Position numbers and translations under genes: made by a program. From the NCBI RefSeq assembly GCF_030553055.1, contig NZ_CP130713.1:806001-870000 (forward strand): a stretch of DNA of 64,000 bases, read 5' to 3'. Positions 34,706-43,784 of the stretch are shown in pieces. Every line of letters starts with the position of its first letter. Position 1 is the stretch's first letter. Source of the DNA: Streptomyces sp. XD-27 (GTDB lineage Bacteria > Actinomycetota > Actinomycetes > Streptomycetales > Streptomycetaceae). The notes under the pieces were generated by a model, which saw nothing but the letters and a program-made list of their open reading frames with translations, was not told where the DNA came from and searched no databases.

Positions 34706-35458
34706 GTGAGCACGAAAGTGCGCCGTCCGCTGGCTAAAGCCTTCGCCAAGTACTCCCTGGAGGCGGTCGTCACCGAGGCAGAGCCGGTCACGCCCACGAT
34801 GCGGCGGATCCGCCTGGTGGCCGACGAGCCGGTGGCCTTCCCGTACGCGCCGGGCCAGCACGTCAGGGTCCAGATCAACGACCCGCTGTCCGCGTACGGG
34901 ATCCTCCGCCCGCGGGAGACGCTGCGCACGTACACGATCTGGGAGTTCTGGCCCCAGGAGCGCGCCCTTGAGCTACGGGTCCACCTGTACGGCGGCGACG
35001 GCATCGGCCTGCGATGGGCGCGCGAGGTCGGTCCGGGCGAGCCCGTGACGCTGTGGTGGCCGCAGGCGGACTTCGTCCTCCGGGAGGCGCCCTACCACCT
35101 GTTCATCGGCGAGGAGACGGCGAGCGCCGCGTTCGGCCCGATGATCCGGGAGCTGGGGCCCGCGGCGTGGCTGTACGGGGTGCTGGAGAGCGACTCCGCC
35201 GAGCACGACCTGCCCATGCCCGGCCCGCACCGGCTGCGCCGCGTACACCGCGCGGGCGCGTCCGCCGCCTCCTCCCGGACGCTCGTCACCGCGGTGGCCG
35301 ACCTGGACCTGCCCCGCGCGGTCGGTGCCGCGTACGTGGCCGGCGAGGCGAGGACCTGCCAGATGGTCCGCGACCACCTCGTCAAGGAGCGCGGCTGGCC
35401 GCGCACCGCCGTCAAGGTCAAACCGTTCTGGACGCCCGGAAAGCGCGGCCTGCACTGA
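34706..35458 (+). CDS. siderophore-interacting protein (ViuB/SIP-type flavin reductase)
   Basis: A 250-residue SIP-family protein, predicted to bind FAD and reduce ferric siderophores to release iron. The FAD-binding barrel has YAPGQHVRVQIND and RETLRTYTIWEF. The C-terminal NAD(P)H part has FIGEETASAAFGPMIREL and YVAGEARTCQMVRDHLVKERGW. GGGGAA lies upstream of the GTG. No iron box was found in its promoter; control is more likely by the divergent TetR protein. The substrate could be something other than a siderophore. Confidence 0.88.
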   Translation: MSTKVRRPLAKAFAKYSLEAVVTEAEPVTPTMRRIRLVADEPVAFPYAPGQHVRVQINDPLSAYGILRPRETLRTYTIWEFWPQERALELRVHLYGGDGIGLRWAREVGPGEPVTLWWPQADFVLREAPYHLFIGEETASAAFGPMIRELGPAAWLYGVLESDSAEHDLPMPGPHRLRRVHRAGASAASSRTLVTAVADLDLPRAVGAAYVAGEARTCQMVRDHLVKERGWPRTAVKVKPFWTPGKRGLH

Positions 35459-35497
35459 TCGGCGCAGTCGACCCCAGCCCGCGGTGGCCCAACGCGT

Positions 35498-36214
35498 CTA
35501 CACGGCTTCGCCCTTCGACCGCGCGTCGGAGGTGAACTCGAGGCGCGGCGGGGGCTCGGTCGTCTCGTCCCAGGCGCGGCGCTCCGCGCGGTCGAGCCAG
35601 TTCAGATACCACTGCGCGAACGTCACGTGCCCCGTCCTGCCACGCAGTTCGACCGGCGCCACGCCCTCGCCGGCGGCCCGTACGTCCTCCCATATGGTGC
35701 CGCACTCAGGGCCCGTGACCACGAGGAGCGAGTAGTACGCGCAGCCCTGGGAGCTGATGCAGAGGGTGCCCTCGGTCAGGGCGTCGTACAACTCGTCGCG
35801 GCTGGCCTCCCAGGCGGCGTACGCGGCGGCGAAGGCCTCGTCGTCCGGGTAGTCGGCCCGCTGGGGCTCCGCCCACTCGTGCTCGTCGAACTCCGCCGTG
35901 CACCCGGGGCGGAAGGGCAGCGCGCAGTGGCCGGTGGCGGGCGGGGCGTCGGGCCCGGGCGGCTTGATCGGGAACAGCCCGTAGTCGGGGCCCGCGCCGC
36001 CCGCGCCGACCTGCAGGAGGAACGTGCGGTACTCCTCGGGGAGTTCGGTCCCCAGCCGCCGCTCCACCGCGTGCAGCTGCTCCTCGGTGAGGACGGGCAG
36101 CAGCTCGAAGTCGTGGCCGTAGCCGGGGTAGTCGGCGCCGAACACCGCCCACCACCGCGGCGCGTCCCGCAGCGCGAGCACGCGCTCCCGCACCCCTGCC
36201 CAGGTCCCGCCCAT
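35498..36214 (-). CDS. SMI1/KNR4 family protein
   Basis: A 238-residue protein with an SMI1/KNR4 (SUKH) domain: LPVLTEEQLHAVERRLGTELPEEYRTFLLQVGAGG is the conserved core (seen here about residues 37-72), followed by LFPIK and a C-terminal IWEDVRAAGEG segment. SUKH proteins are often immunity proteins to nuclease toxins, but solitary copies like this have no proven role. GAGGGGG precedes the ATG. No toxin gene is adjacent. Confidence 0.85.
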   Translation of the reverse strand: MGGTWAGVRERVLALRDAPRWWAVFGADYPGYGHDFELLPVLTEEQLHAVERRLGTELPEEYRTFLLQVGAGGAGPDYGLFPIKPPGPDAPPATGHCALPFRPGCTAEFDEHEWAEPQRADYPDDEAFAAAYAAWEASRDELYDALTEGTLCISSQGCAYYSLLVVTGPECGTIWEDVRAAGEGVAPVELRGRTGHVTFAQWYLNWLDRAERRAWDETTEPPPRLEFTSDARSKGEAV

Positions 36215-36257
36215 CGCTCCCCCTCGCCGAAGCCGCCTGCCGGATCGTGTCCATCAT

Positions 36258-37187
36258 CTACTGACCGTCGGCAAGCCGGCGCTGAGCCTCCGCGCGGTAC
36301 CGCCCCGGCGTGGTCCCGAACTCCCGGCCGAAGGCGTGGGAGAGCGCGTACGGGCTGCCGTAGCCGACCCGGCGGGCGACGGCGGCCAGGGTGTCCGGGG
36401 TGTCGCGGAGCAGCGTGGCGGCGACGGTCAGGCGCCACCAGGTGAGGTACGCCATCGGGGGACGGCCGACCAGGGCGGCGAACCGGCGCGCCAAGGTGGG
36501 ACGGGAGACGCCGACCTCCGCGGCCAGGCGTGCGCTGGTCCACGGGGCGGCCGGGTCCGAGTGCAGCGCCCGCAGGGCGGCGGCCGTCACCGGGTCACCC
36601 AGAACGCCGGGCCACGCCCCGCTCGTGCCCTCGGCCATCCAGGATCGGATCATGTAGACGAGGAGGAGGTCGAGCAGGCTCGGAAGCGCTATGCAGGAGC
36701 CGGGCCGCCGCGCGTCCAACTCGCCGCTCAGCAGGTCGACGGCGGCGCGGAGCTCGGGGTGGCCGCCCACCCGGTTCGGCAGGTGCACGACCTTGGGCAG
36801 CTCCGCCATGAGCGGGTGCAGGCGGCTGCGGTCGAGCCGGTACTTACCGCACAGCATCTCCACCTCGCCGCGATCGGGCCCGGTGCGCGAGCCGGCCCCG
36901 TCGCGCCACTGCTCGAACGGCACCGCCTTCGCCACGGCCGCCGCGTCGACCGGGGAATCGGCCATCACGTGTCCCGTGCCGTGCGGCACCAGCACGGCGT
37001 CGCCCACGCCGAGGGAGACCGGGGCGCCGCCGTCGGGCAGCAGCCAGCAGCCGCCCTCCAGGACGACGTGGAAGCCCGCGCCGTCGTACGGCCTCAGCCG
37101 CACGCACCAGCTCCCACCCACCCGCACCCGGTCGAACGAGGGCCGCCCAAGGCGCACGACGGAGATCGCGTCGCTCACCACGTCCAT
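36258..37187 (-). CDS. AraC family transcriptional regulator with cupin domain
   Basis: A 309-residue regulator. The N-terminal cupin domain (about residues 5-190; FHVVLEGGCWLLPDGG and VLVPHGTGHVM) binds an effector. The C-terminal pair of helix-turn-helices follows (about 205-300; TSARLAAEVGVSRPTLARRFAALVG and VGYGSPYALSHAFGREFGTTP). It is divergent from an MBL-fold hydrolase gene. The 100-bp spacer carries a 21-bp-spaced direct repeat that overlaps the hydrolase -35 box, the arrangement of an AraC-type activator site. Confidence 0.92.
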   Translation of the reverse strand: MDVVSDAISVVRLGRPSFDRVRVGGSWCVRLRPYDGAGFHVVLEGGCWLLPDGGAPVSLGVGDAVLVPHGTGHVMADSPVDAAAVAKAVPFEQWRDGAGSRTGPDRGEVEMLCGKYRLDRSRLHPLMAELPKVVHLPNRVGGHPELRAAVDLLSGELDARRPGSCIALPSLLDLLLVYMIRSWMAEGTSGAWPGVLGDPVTAAALRALHSDPAAPWTSARLAAEVGVSRPTLARRFAALVGRPPMAYLTWWRLTVAATLLRDTPDTLAAVARRVGYGSPYALSHAFGREFGTTPGRYRAEAQRRLADGQ

Positions 37188-37220
37188 CGGCGCAGGATAT
37201 CTCCTGCATCAGAAGTGAGA

Positions 37221-37252
37221 CGAATACGTATGTTCCTGACTCGAATGCGCAT
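37221..37252 (+). promoter_or_regulatory. direct-repeat operator, probable AraC-type binding site
   Basis: The half-sites CGAATACGTAT (37221-37231) and CGAATGCGCAT (37242-37252) repeat at exactly 21 bp, two helical turns. The downstream half touches the TTGAGA -35 box at 37252. This is the classical geometry for activation by an AraC dimer. Confidence 0.65.
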
Positions 37253-37280
37253 TGAGAGGCTCAGTCGGGCCTTCTAGGGT
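37252..37280 (+). promoter_or_regulatory. promoter of the MBL-fold hydrolase gene, leaderless
   Basis: TTGAGA (37252-37257) and TAGGGT (37275-37280) are spaced 17 bp, and TAGGGT ends 7 nt before the ATG at 37288. Transcription should start at the initiation codon. Confidence 0.65.
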
Positions 37281-37287
37281 CGAGTCC

Positions 37288-38226
37288 ATGACGAATGAGA
37301 GCGCGCAGCGCATCGTGCTGGGGGATGTCGAGGTCATCCGGGTCGTCGAGTGGCAGGGCCCGTTCGCGCCCGCCCGCGACATCGTTCCGGGGTCAGACGC
37401 CGAGGCGTGGAAGGAGAACGAGAACTGGCTGGCGCCGGACCACTGGGATCGGGATGGCGACCGGGCCGTCGTAGCGCTGCAGACCTGGGTGCTGCGCAGC
37501 GGCGGGCGGACCGTCCTGGTCGACACCGGGGTGGGCAACGGGCGCGAGCGGCCCGGCTCGCCGCGGTTCCACCACTGGCAGGGCGACTTCCTCGGCCGCC
37601 TGGCGGGGGCCGGCATCCGCCCGCAGGACGTCGACGTCGTCGTCAACACCCACGTCCACGGCGACCACGTCGGCTGGAACACCTCCGGCACCGACGGGGA
37701 GTGGGTCCCGACGTTCCCCAACGCCCAGTACCTCATCCCGGCCGCCGACGACGCCCATTTCGGTCCGGACAACGCGTACGGCAACGGCCTGCGCGAGGAC
37801 GACCGCCTGATCTACGAAGACAGCATCGCGCCCGTTCACCGGGCCGGACAGGCCGTGCTGTGGGACGGCCTGCACCGCATCGACGCACATCTCACCCTGG
37901 AGTCCGCGCCCGGCCACACCCCCGGCTCGTCCGTGCTGCGCCTCGCCTCCGGGAGCGACCGTGCGGTCTTCGTCGGCGATCTCCTGCACAGCCCGGTGCA
38001 GATCCTCCGGCCCTCCTGCAACAGCTGCTTCTGCCTCGACCCGGAACAGGCGGCGGCCAGCCGCCGCCGGATTCTCCGGCGGGCCGCCGACGAGCGGGAG
38101 CTGGTCGTCCCCGCGCACTTCGGCGGGGCGGGTGCCGTGGAGGTCCGCAGGGAGGGCGACGGGTTCGCCCTGGGGCCATGGGCAGCCTGGGCGGCCGCCG
38201 GCACGGAAGAGCGGGCAGCGGGTTAG
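37288..38226 (+). CDS. MBL-fold metallo-hydrolase
   Basis: A 312-residue metallo-beta-lactamase-fold enzyme with the metal motif HVHGDHVGWN, a further ligand His in SAPGHTPGSSVL, Asp in FVGDLLHSP and the terminal VVPAHFGGAG. This subgroup resembles quorum-quenching lactonases and related hydrolases, but the substrate cannot be assigned. The start at 37288 is set by the promoter position; the 12-codon upstream extension is not supported. It is divergent from, and probably activated by, the AraC regulator. Confidence 0.9.
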   Translation: MTNESAQRIVLGDVEVIRVVEWQGPFAPARDIVPGSDAEAWKENENWLAPDHWDRDGDRAVVALQTWVLRSGGRTVLVDTGVGNGRERPGSPRFHHWQGDFLGRLAGAGIRPQDVDVVVNTHVHGDHVGWNTSGTDGEWVPTFPNAQYLIPAADDAHFGPDNAYGNGLREDDRLIYEDSIAPVHRAGQAVLWDGLHRIDAHLTLESAPGHTPGSSVLRLASGSDRAVFVGDLLHSPVQILRPSCNSCFCLDPEQAAASRRRILRRAADERELVVPAHFGGAGAVEVRREGDGFALGPWAAWAAAGTEERAAG

Positions 38227-38346
38227 TCCGGACCTTGAGAGGGCGCGATTCCGGCATACGGACAGGTAGCGTCTCAGTTTTCCCCCCGGGATAACGATCT
38301 GTTCCATGATCTCCTACGGGAGCGACACCCCCCGTACGCTCCGCAC

Positions 38347-39284
38347 ATGCTCTTCGGAATACGTCGGAAGTCCGCTCCGCGCCTCACCCCTGAACTCGAC
38401 GACAGCGCCCTGGGCCGGGTGCTGGTGCAATTGCAGGCTCCGCCCACCCCCGGCCTGCGGGACCTGCACGTCGACCAGATCGAGAGCGTGATCACGCAGA
38501 GCGCGGACTGGGACCGGCAGACCCACCGAATGGCTGTACTGGCCGAGACCGCCCAGGCCGGCAACCTCGCCGAGGCCTGGGTCGTCCGCCGTCCCGGCAG
38601 CGCCCAGGCGCTGACGTTCCAGGCGTGGGTGGACCTGGTGCGCGCCCAGCGGTCGGGCACCATGGCCGACGAGCGGGCGACCGTCGACCGGTGCCACCGG
38701 GCCACGGAGCTGGCGCCGCAGGACCCGACGCCGTGGGTCGTGCTGCTGGCGGTGCTGCGGTCGCTCCAGGCCCCCTCGCGCGAGGTCTTCCCCGTCTGGC
38801 GCGAGGCGACCGCGCGCGACGCCTGGAACCGGGAGGCGTACCTCCAGATGCTCGGCTACCTCTCCCCGAGGAATGCGGCTCCCACGTCCAGTTGCGCGAC
38901 TTCATCGACACCGTCCGGTCCCGCATCCCGTCCGCGGCCCCGGCCGTCGGCGTGGAGTTGGCGGCGGCCGTCCAGAACCACCACAGGATCGTGCGGGAAG
39001 GCGGCATCAACGGGCTCCTCGCCGACCGGCAGTGGACACACCCGCCCGCCGCCAACGCCCTGGACCAGGCGTTCACGGAGTGGACGCGGCCCGGTTTCCT
39101 GAGCCACGCCGCCGCCCTGGCCGACCTCAACGTCCTGGCGTACGCGCTGTCCCAGGCCAACCGCCCGGCCGACGCCGCCGCCGTGTTCACGCTGATCGAG
39201 GGCCGGGTCACCGCCTGGCCGTGGCGGCTGGACGGGGATCCGCTGCGGCAATACGCCCACTGGCGGGAACGCGCCCTGCGCTGA
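38347..39284 (+). pseudogene. tetratricopeptide-like protein of unknown function, one-base frameshift
   Basis: A roughly 312-residue helical protein reminiscent of TPR arrays (repeated helical blocks such as ADERATVDRCHRATELAPQ and LNVLAYALSQANRPADAAAV). The frame breaks at the C-run 38864-38867. One extra C gives SPEECGSHVQLRDFID and continues to the stop at 39284. TACGCT ends 6 nt before the ATG, implying a leaderless start. It resembles conserved Streptomyces proteins of unknown role and is followed by the TerD-CAP gene. Confidence 0.7.
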
Positions 39285-39340
39285 ACACGTTCCCCGGGTG
39301 GGTGGAGCCGTCGTCGGCGCGGCCCCTCCAGGGGGTGGAC

Positions 39341-40710
39341 ATGGACGAGTTGGTGCCCGGTGGCAACACGGTGCTGCCGGACGGCGCGCTGGTCATTCGC
39401 GTGCCCGGCCCCTTCGATCTGTCCGTGCTGATCACCGATGACGGGGGAAAGGTCGCCGGGGACGGCGACTTCGTGTTCTTCAACCAGCCCTCGGCGCCGG
39501 GCGCCCGGCTGCACGGTGACGCCGTGACCGTGCGGCCGCGGCTGCTGCGCTCCGGCGCGAGCCGGGTCACGGTCGTGGTCTCCCCCGCCGATCCCGGCAC
39601 CCCGCTCGGGCTGCTGCCGGTGCCGTGCATGAGCGTGGCGCGGGAGGGCGGAGCGCCCGTCGCCCGCTTCACGCCGCCGCGGCCGGCGCGGGAGACGGTC
39701 CTGCTGCTCGCCGAGCTCTACCGTCGGGGCGACCAGTGGAAGCTGCGGGCCCTCGGCCAGGGGTACGCGGACGGACTGGCCGGCGTGGCACGCGACTTCG
39801 GCGTCGACGTCGTGGACGACGCCGACGCCGCGCCCGGTGCCCACGCCGTGCCGGACGCCGGTGGCGTAGGCCGGCCAGGCACCGGGCACAACAGGGCGGC
39901 CGTAGCCGCACCGACCGTCGACGGGTTCGTCGGCGCGGTCAACGCCGCACGCCTGCGCTTCGGTTGCCCGCCGGTGGTCCTCGAACGCCGGCTCGCCGCC
40001 GCGGCACAGGCCCACGCCGAGGCCATGGCCGCCCACGGCCGGCTCGATGCCGTGGGACCCGGCGGGACATCGGTCCACCACCGGATCGCCGCCGGCGGAT
40101 ACGCGTGCCTGGCCGTCGCCGAGCACCTCGTCTCGGGCCCCCGTACCCCGCCGCGTTCGTCGACTACTGCCTGGCCGACGAGCGGCGCGGCGGGCCGTTC
40201 CGGGACAGGACGTTCGTCCATGTGGGCGTCGGCCGGGCGGTCCACGGCGGCTCGGGCGATGTCTACTGGACGGCGCTGTGGGCCGAGCCCTTCACCGCGG
40301 CCGGGCTGGCGCGTACGGCGTCGGAGGTCATCGCCCTCACCAATGCCCGGCGGGCCGCCGCCCGGCTGGCCCCGCTCGCCCCCGACCCCCGCCTGACGGC
40401 CGCCGCGCAAGCGCACAGCGACGACATGGTCGCCCGCGACTTCTACTCCCACACCAGCCCGGAGGGGCACCAGCCGTGGGACAGGGCCGCTGCCGCGGGG
40501 TGCGCCCACCGAGGGATCGGCGAGAACATCGCCTGCGGCCAGCGCACACCCGCCGAGGTGGTCGAGGGATGGATGAACAGCCCGGGCCACCGGGCCAACA
40601 TCCTGCGGCCCGACTTCACGCACATAGGCATCGGCTACGCGGCCGGCGGCGCCTCGGGCACGTACTGGACACAGCTCTTCGGCGCGGCTGCCGGGCGGGC
40701 TCGCAGGTGA
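39341..40710 (+). pseudogene. TerD-CAP-CAP fusion protein, one-base frameshift
   Basis: The N-terminal 160 residues form a TerD-like calcium-binding domain (DFVFFNQPSAPG, ETVLLLAELYRRGDQWKLRALGQ). Two CAP/SCP-PR1 domains follow: one degenerate (about 190-310; VNAARLRFGCPPVVLERRLA) and one complete (about 320-450; LTNARRAAARLAPL, AQAHSDDMVARDFYSHTSPEG, GENIACGQ, GWMNSPGHRANIL). The frame breaks at the four-C run 40146-40149; a fifth C restores it. No signal peptide is visible, which is odd for CAP domains, but TerD domains are cytoplasmic. The ATG at 39341 follows a G-rich ribosome site. Confidence 0.78.
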
Positions 40711-40723
40711 GCCCGCCCGGCAG
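40688..40723. terminator. bidirectional terminator between CAP and protease genes
   Basis: A perfect 15-bp inverted repeat (arms 40688-40702 and 40709-40723, 6-nt loop) spans the stop codon of the TerD-CAP gene and lies 20 bp before the end of the convergent protease gene. It should stop transcription from both sides. Confidence 0.75.
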
Positions 40724-40743
40724 ACCGAGGAGGTGAACCGCTG

Positions 40744-41817
40744 TCAGCCGATCCGCGAACCGGTCGCCCGAAGGGCTTCCGCCACCGGCTGGTAGTAGGT
40801 CGTACCGCCCAGGGTGCAGTCACCGCTGCCCCCGGAGGTCAGACCCAGCGCCGTGCTGCCCGCGAAGAGCGAGCCGCCGCTGTCGCCGGGCTCGGCGCAG
40901 ACCGAGGTGTGGATCAGGTCCTCGACCGTGCCCTGCGCGTAGTTGACGGTCACGTTGACCGCGAGCACGGAGCCGCTGTGCACGCGGCTGGTGCTGCCGC
41001 TGCGCAGCACCCGCTGGCCCACGATCGGATCGGCCGCCCGCGTGATCGGCTGCGTCCTGCCGTTGTACAGGTTCACCGCGCTCGGGTGGCTGACGGTGGC
41101 GGTGTACGCGGCGATGCCGTAGTCGTCACCCGGGAAGCTGCTGCCCGTCGTCGAGGCGATTTCCGGGCCGCCCCGCGTGGCGGACCAGCTCTGGACCCGG
41201 CTGGTGCAGTGCCCGGCGGTCAGGATGTACGGCCGCCCGGCCCTGGTGACGTTGAAGCCGAGCGAACAGCGGGCGCTGTCGCCCCAGATGGCGTCGCCAC
41301 CGGCGATCAGTGGCTGGATCGTGCCCGTCGTACGCTGGACCGTGGCCCGGTCGCCGAGCGAGGAGACCGCCTTGTTCAGCCGGGCCAGGGCGGTGCTCCT
41401 GACCGTGCGGTCGGCGGTGACGACCACCTTGTTGAGCTTCGGATCCATCGCCCAGGCCGTGCCGGGGATGGTGGCCTTGCTCTTCAAGGTCTCGCGGGCC
41501 TCGTCCAGCGACTGGAGCGAGTGTTTGACGACCTTGGCCTCGGCACCGGCCGCGCGCACCTTCTTGGCGGCGGCCGCGTTCATCACGTTGACGACAAGCT
41601 TGCGGTCCTTGGCGTCGTAGTAGGAACCGGCCGCGTCGGCACCGAGGTCGGAGCTGATGGTCGTGGCCAGCTTCCCGGCCGCGCCGGCGGTCAGAGGGGC
41701 AGGGTCAGCGGCGGGAACCGCGGTCGCACTCTGCAGGGTGATCGCGGCGGTGGCCAGCGCCACCACGCCCGCACCGGCGATGACCGAATGATGCTTGCGT
41801 ATGCTTGTGCGCTTCAA
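40744..41817 (-). CDS. streptogrisin-type secreted serine protease (S1E)
   Basis: A 357-residue prepro-protease of the alpha-lytic/streptogrisin family. A signal peptide (about 1-35) and a prodomain (about 40-170, with the Ala/Lys-rich GTAWAMDPKLNKVVVTADRT) are followed by the mature domain from about residue 175. The catalytic triad is His in TAGHCTS, Asp in GDDYGIA and Ser in EPGDSGGS. The start is a TTG at 41817 with GGAGG 6 nt upstream; no ATG or GTG fits. A 7-bp hairpin lies in the 5' region (41861-41877). Confidence 0.93.
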   Translation of the reverse strand: MKRTSIRKHHSVIAGAGVVALATAAITLQSATAVPAADPAPLTAGAAGKLATTISSDLGADAAGSYYDAKDRKLVVNVMNAAAAKKVRAAGAEAKVVKHSLQSLDEARETLKSKATIPGTAWAMDPKLNKVVVTADRTVRSTALARLNKAVSSLGDRATVQRTTGTIQPLIAGGDAIWGDSARCSLGFNVTRAGRPYILTAGHCTSRVQSWSATRGGPEIASTTGSSFPGDDYGIAAYTATVSHPSAVNLYNGRTQPITRAADPIVGQRVLRSGSTSRVHSGSVLAVNVTVNYAQGTVEDLIHTSVCAEPGDSGGSLFAGSTALGLTSGGSGDCTLGGTTYYQPVAEALRATGSRIG

Positions 41818-42173
41818 CTCAAACCTCCAGAGGGGGGACAGGCCCGGCAATCAGGGCACAGACCCGGAAACCGGGTCCGGAACCCGCAGGGCCGCGGGCA
41901 CTCCCGTCATGAGGGAGCCACGTCCCTGCCACATCGCCCCGCCGGGCACTCCCCAGGCACGCCCGTGCCACACAGGCCGCGTTCACAACGTGTCCGTCGT
42001 GAGGCACGTGTGCTGCCCGAGTCACAGACCATACGTAACCCGGCCACGCCGCGGGCGCACCCCGGCGCCTGCCGGAATCCGCCCACGGCCCCGTGCACGG
42101 AGCGTGCCCGTCGCCTACCCGACCTGGCGTTTCGGGAATTCGAGCCCGAGGGGCCGCCGCTCGCCCACCCGCG
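41818..42173. other. intergenic region upstream of the protease gene
   Basis: 356 bp without a supported gene. It holds the protease 5' region, including a perfect hairpin with 7-bp arms (GACCCGG-AAA-CCGGGTC, 41861-41877). The long open frames crossing it have no ribosome sites or recognisable protein sequence. Confidence 0.5.
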
Positions 42174-42602
42174 TCACGCCCGGCGCCGCCCGCTCGTAGG
42201 CGGCTGTGCCCGCCGGCCGCGCCGGGAGCGACGACGCTCGGACGCCCAGGACGCGATGAGGAAGACGGGCAGGGCGATGCCCGCCATCAGCGCGGAACCG
42301 GTGAACGCGCTCGCCAGGAAGTGCCCCGCCACGCGCGCCACCCCGTAGTAGTAGCCCACCACCACGACCATCAGCAGCAGGTATCCGCCGACGGCGGTAC
42401 CGAGCACCTGCCGCACGAGGCCGGGCCAGCCCCGCCTGCGGGGTTCGACCGGAACACGTCCGGCGCCCCGGCCGCCCGCGCCGGTCCCCCGCCCGTTCCG
42501 GACCGGGTGCCGGCGCAGGACGCTCAGGCCGACGGCGAGGTAGCCCATGATCAGCAGATAGCCGGCCAGCATGACCGCGATGTTCGTCGGGGTGGGGAGC
42601 AC
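42174..42602 (-). CDS. small membrane protein of unknown function (DUF6256-like)
   Basis: A 142-residue protein with three hydrophobic segments (about residues 8-28, 68-88 and 96-118) separated by an Arg/Gly-rich cytoplasmic loop, and a basic tail. It resembles Streptomyces proteins grouped as DUF6256, but that family assignment is from memory. The GTG at 42602 follows AAGGG. It ends a two-gene unit with the 81-residue membrane protein upstream. Confidence 0.65.
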   Translation of the reverse strand: MLPTPTNIAVMLAGYLLIMGYLAVGLSVLRRHPVRNGRGTGAGGRGAGRVPVEPRRRGWPGLVRQVLGTAVGGYLLLMVVVVGYYYGVARVAGHFLASAFTGSALMAGIALPVFLIASWASERRRSRRGRRAQPPTSGRRRA

Positions 42603-42632
42603 AACCGGGCCCTTCGGTCGCCGCCGGCGGGA

Positions 42633-42878
42633 CTATTCGGGGGCCTGCCCGTCCCGGAGCAGGAAGTGCCAGCCGCGGACGAAGGTGTGCCAGCCGAACC
42701 ACAGCCACAGCGCGAACAGCGCCCAGCGGCCCACCGGATAGCGCATGACCGCGCGCATGGCGTCGCTGAGGGTCGGAAAGGCATCGTCCGTCCGGATCAG
42801 GGAGATGCCCTCCCACGTGAAGAGGGCGCCGAACAGGACCGCCCACACCAGATACCCGATCACCGGATGCTCGCCCAC
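42633..42878 (-). CDS. small membrane protein of unknown function (DUF6186-like)
   Basis: An 81-residue protein with two hydrophobic helices ([17 protein letters not shown] and [16 protein letters not shown]) and a short polar C-terminus. The GTG at 42878 is chosen for the GGGAGG 4 nt upstream and because the longer frame from 42947 adds an unrelated polar segment. It is 30 bp before the 142-residue membrane protein gene and the two are probably cotranscribed. The family name is tentative. Confidence 0.6.
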   Translation of the reverse strand: MGEHPVIGYLVWAVLFGALFTWEGISLIRTDDAFPTLSDAMRAVMRYPVGRWALFALWLWFGWHTFVRGWHFLLRDGQAPE

Positions 42879-43086
42879 ACCGCCTCCCACCACACTCGTA
42901 CGACTGCTCCGCCGGTACACCGGCGGCATGGCTCGATCATCCGCCACCGGCGGCGCGGACGGCGGACATGGCGACCAGCGCGGCGACGTGTCGGGGCATC
43001 AGCCCGGATATGCGCGGTGGCCGATTCACACACGGTTCGTACGGGGCGCCTACGATGCGATGGCGCGGTGCGGCTAGGATCACGGC

Positions 43087-43554
43087 ATGGTCACGGCCCG
43101 GCCGACTTCCAGCCTGCTGCGGACCCGCCCCACGTCGGCGGGTCCCGTTCGCGCGCTGTGGCTGGCGGCGCTGCTGCTGGGCCTGTTGTACACGCACGGA
43201 CTCAGCGGCGAGAGCGTCGCGGGCCATATGACCGCGGGCTCTTCCGTCACGGCCGCGGCACCCGTGCACACCGCGCATGCGCGTGCGGACGGCGGCGGAA
43301 CCGCCGTGGCGGCGGCCGCCGACCACGCCGAGCCCCGTCTCGGCCCCGGCCACCACGACCACGGGGAGCCGGGCCACGCCGAGCTGGACTGCCTGTCCGG
43401 CAAGCCCCAGCACGGCATCGACCTGCCGACGCCGTGCGCGGCCCCGCCGGCCGCGGTCCCGTCCGCGCCCGTGCACCGTGGCGCGGTGACGCGGCGCGGC
43501 CCGGCCGAGACGCCCCCGCCGCCTGTCGGAGACCCGGCGATCCTGCGGATCTAG
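43087..43554 (+). CDS. small secreted or membrane protein with His-rich region (DUF6153-like)
   Basis: A 155-residue protein with one N-terminal hydrophobic segment (about residues 22-50; [16 protein letters not shown]) and a His/Gly-rich middle ([20 protein letters not shown]) ending in a Pro-rich tail with LPTPCAAP. The pattern fits the Streptomyces DUF6153 group, which is sometimes near metal-handling genes; metal binding is an inference from composition. TAGGAT ends 6 nt before the ATG, implying a leaderless mRNA. Confidence 0.6.
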   Translation: MVTARPTSSLLRTRPTSAGPVRALWLAALLLGLLYTHGLSGESVAGHMTAGSSVTAAAPVHTAHARADGGGTAVAAAADHAEPRLGPGHHDHGEPGHAELDCLSGKPQHGIDLPTPCAAPPAAVPSAPVHRGAVTRRGPAETPPPPVGDPAILRI

Positions 43555-43784
43555 GCCGACACGGTCCGAACCGGCCGTCGGCGATTTCCAGCGCGCCCGC
43601 GCTCCGTCCCACCCTCTCGCGTGCGTCCCTGGCGCCTGCGCGACCGGTTCCTCCCGGCACCTCCCTGTCATCCGTCCGCCCTTCTCCCGCTGCCCTCTTC
43701 GGCGCGGGAGGGCCGACCCATGCGCCCGCACCCGCATCCGCACCGCATGCGGCATCGAAACGCGTGCGGCATCGAGAGGAAAAG

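Noticed and set aside
38492..40126. Open frame of 544 codons on the minus strand across two frameshifted genes
   Set aside because: Antisense shadow; the plus strand carries TerD and CAP motifs once single-base breaks are considered.
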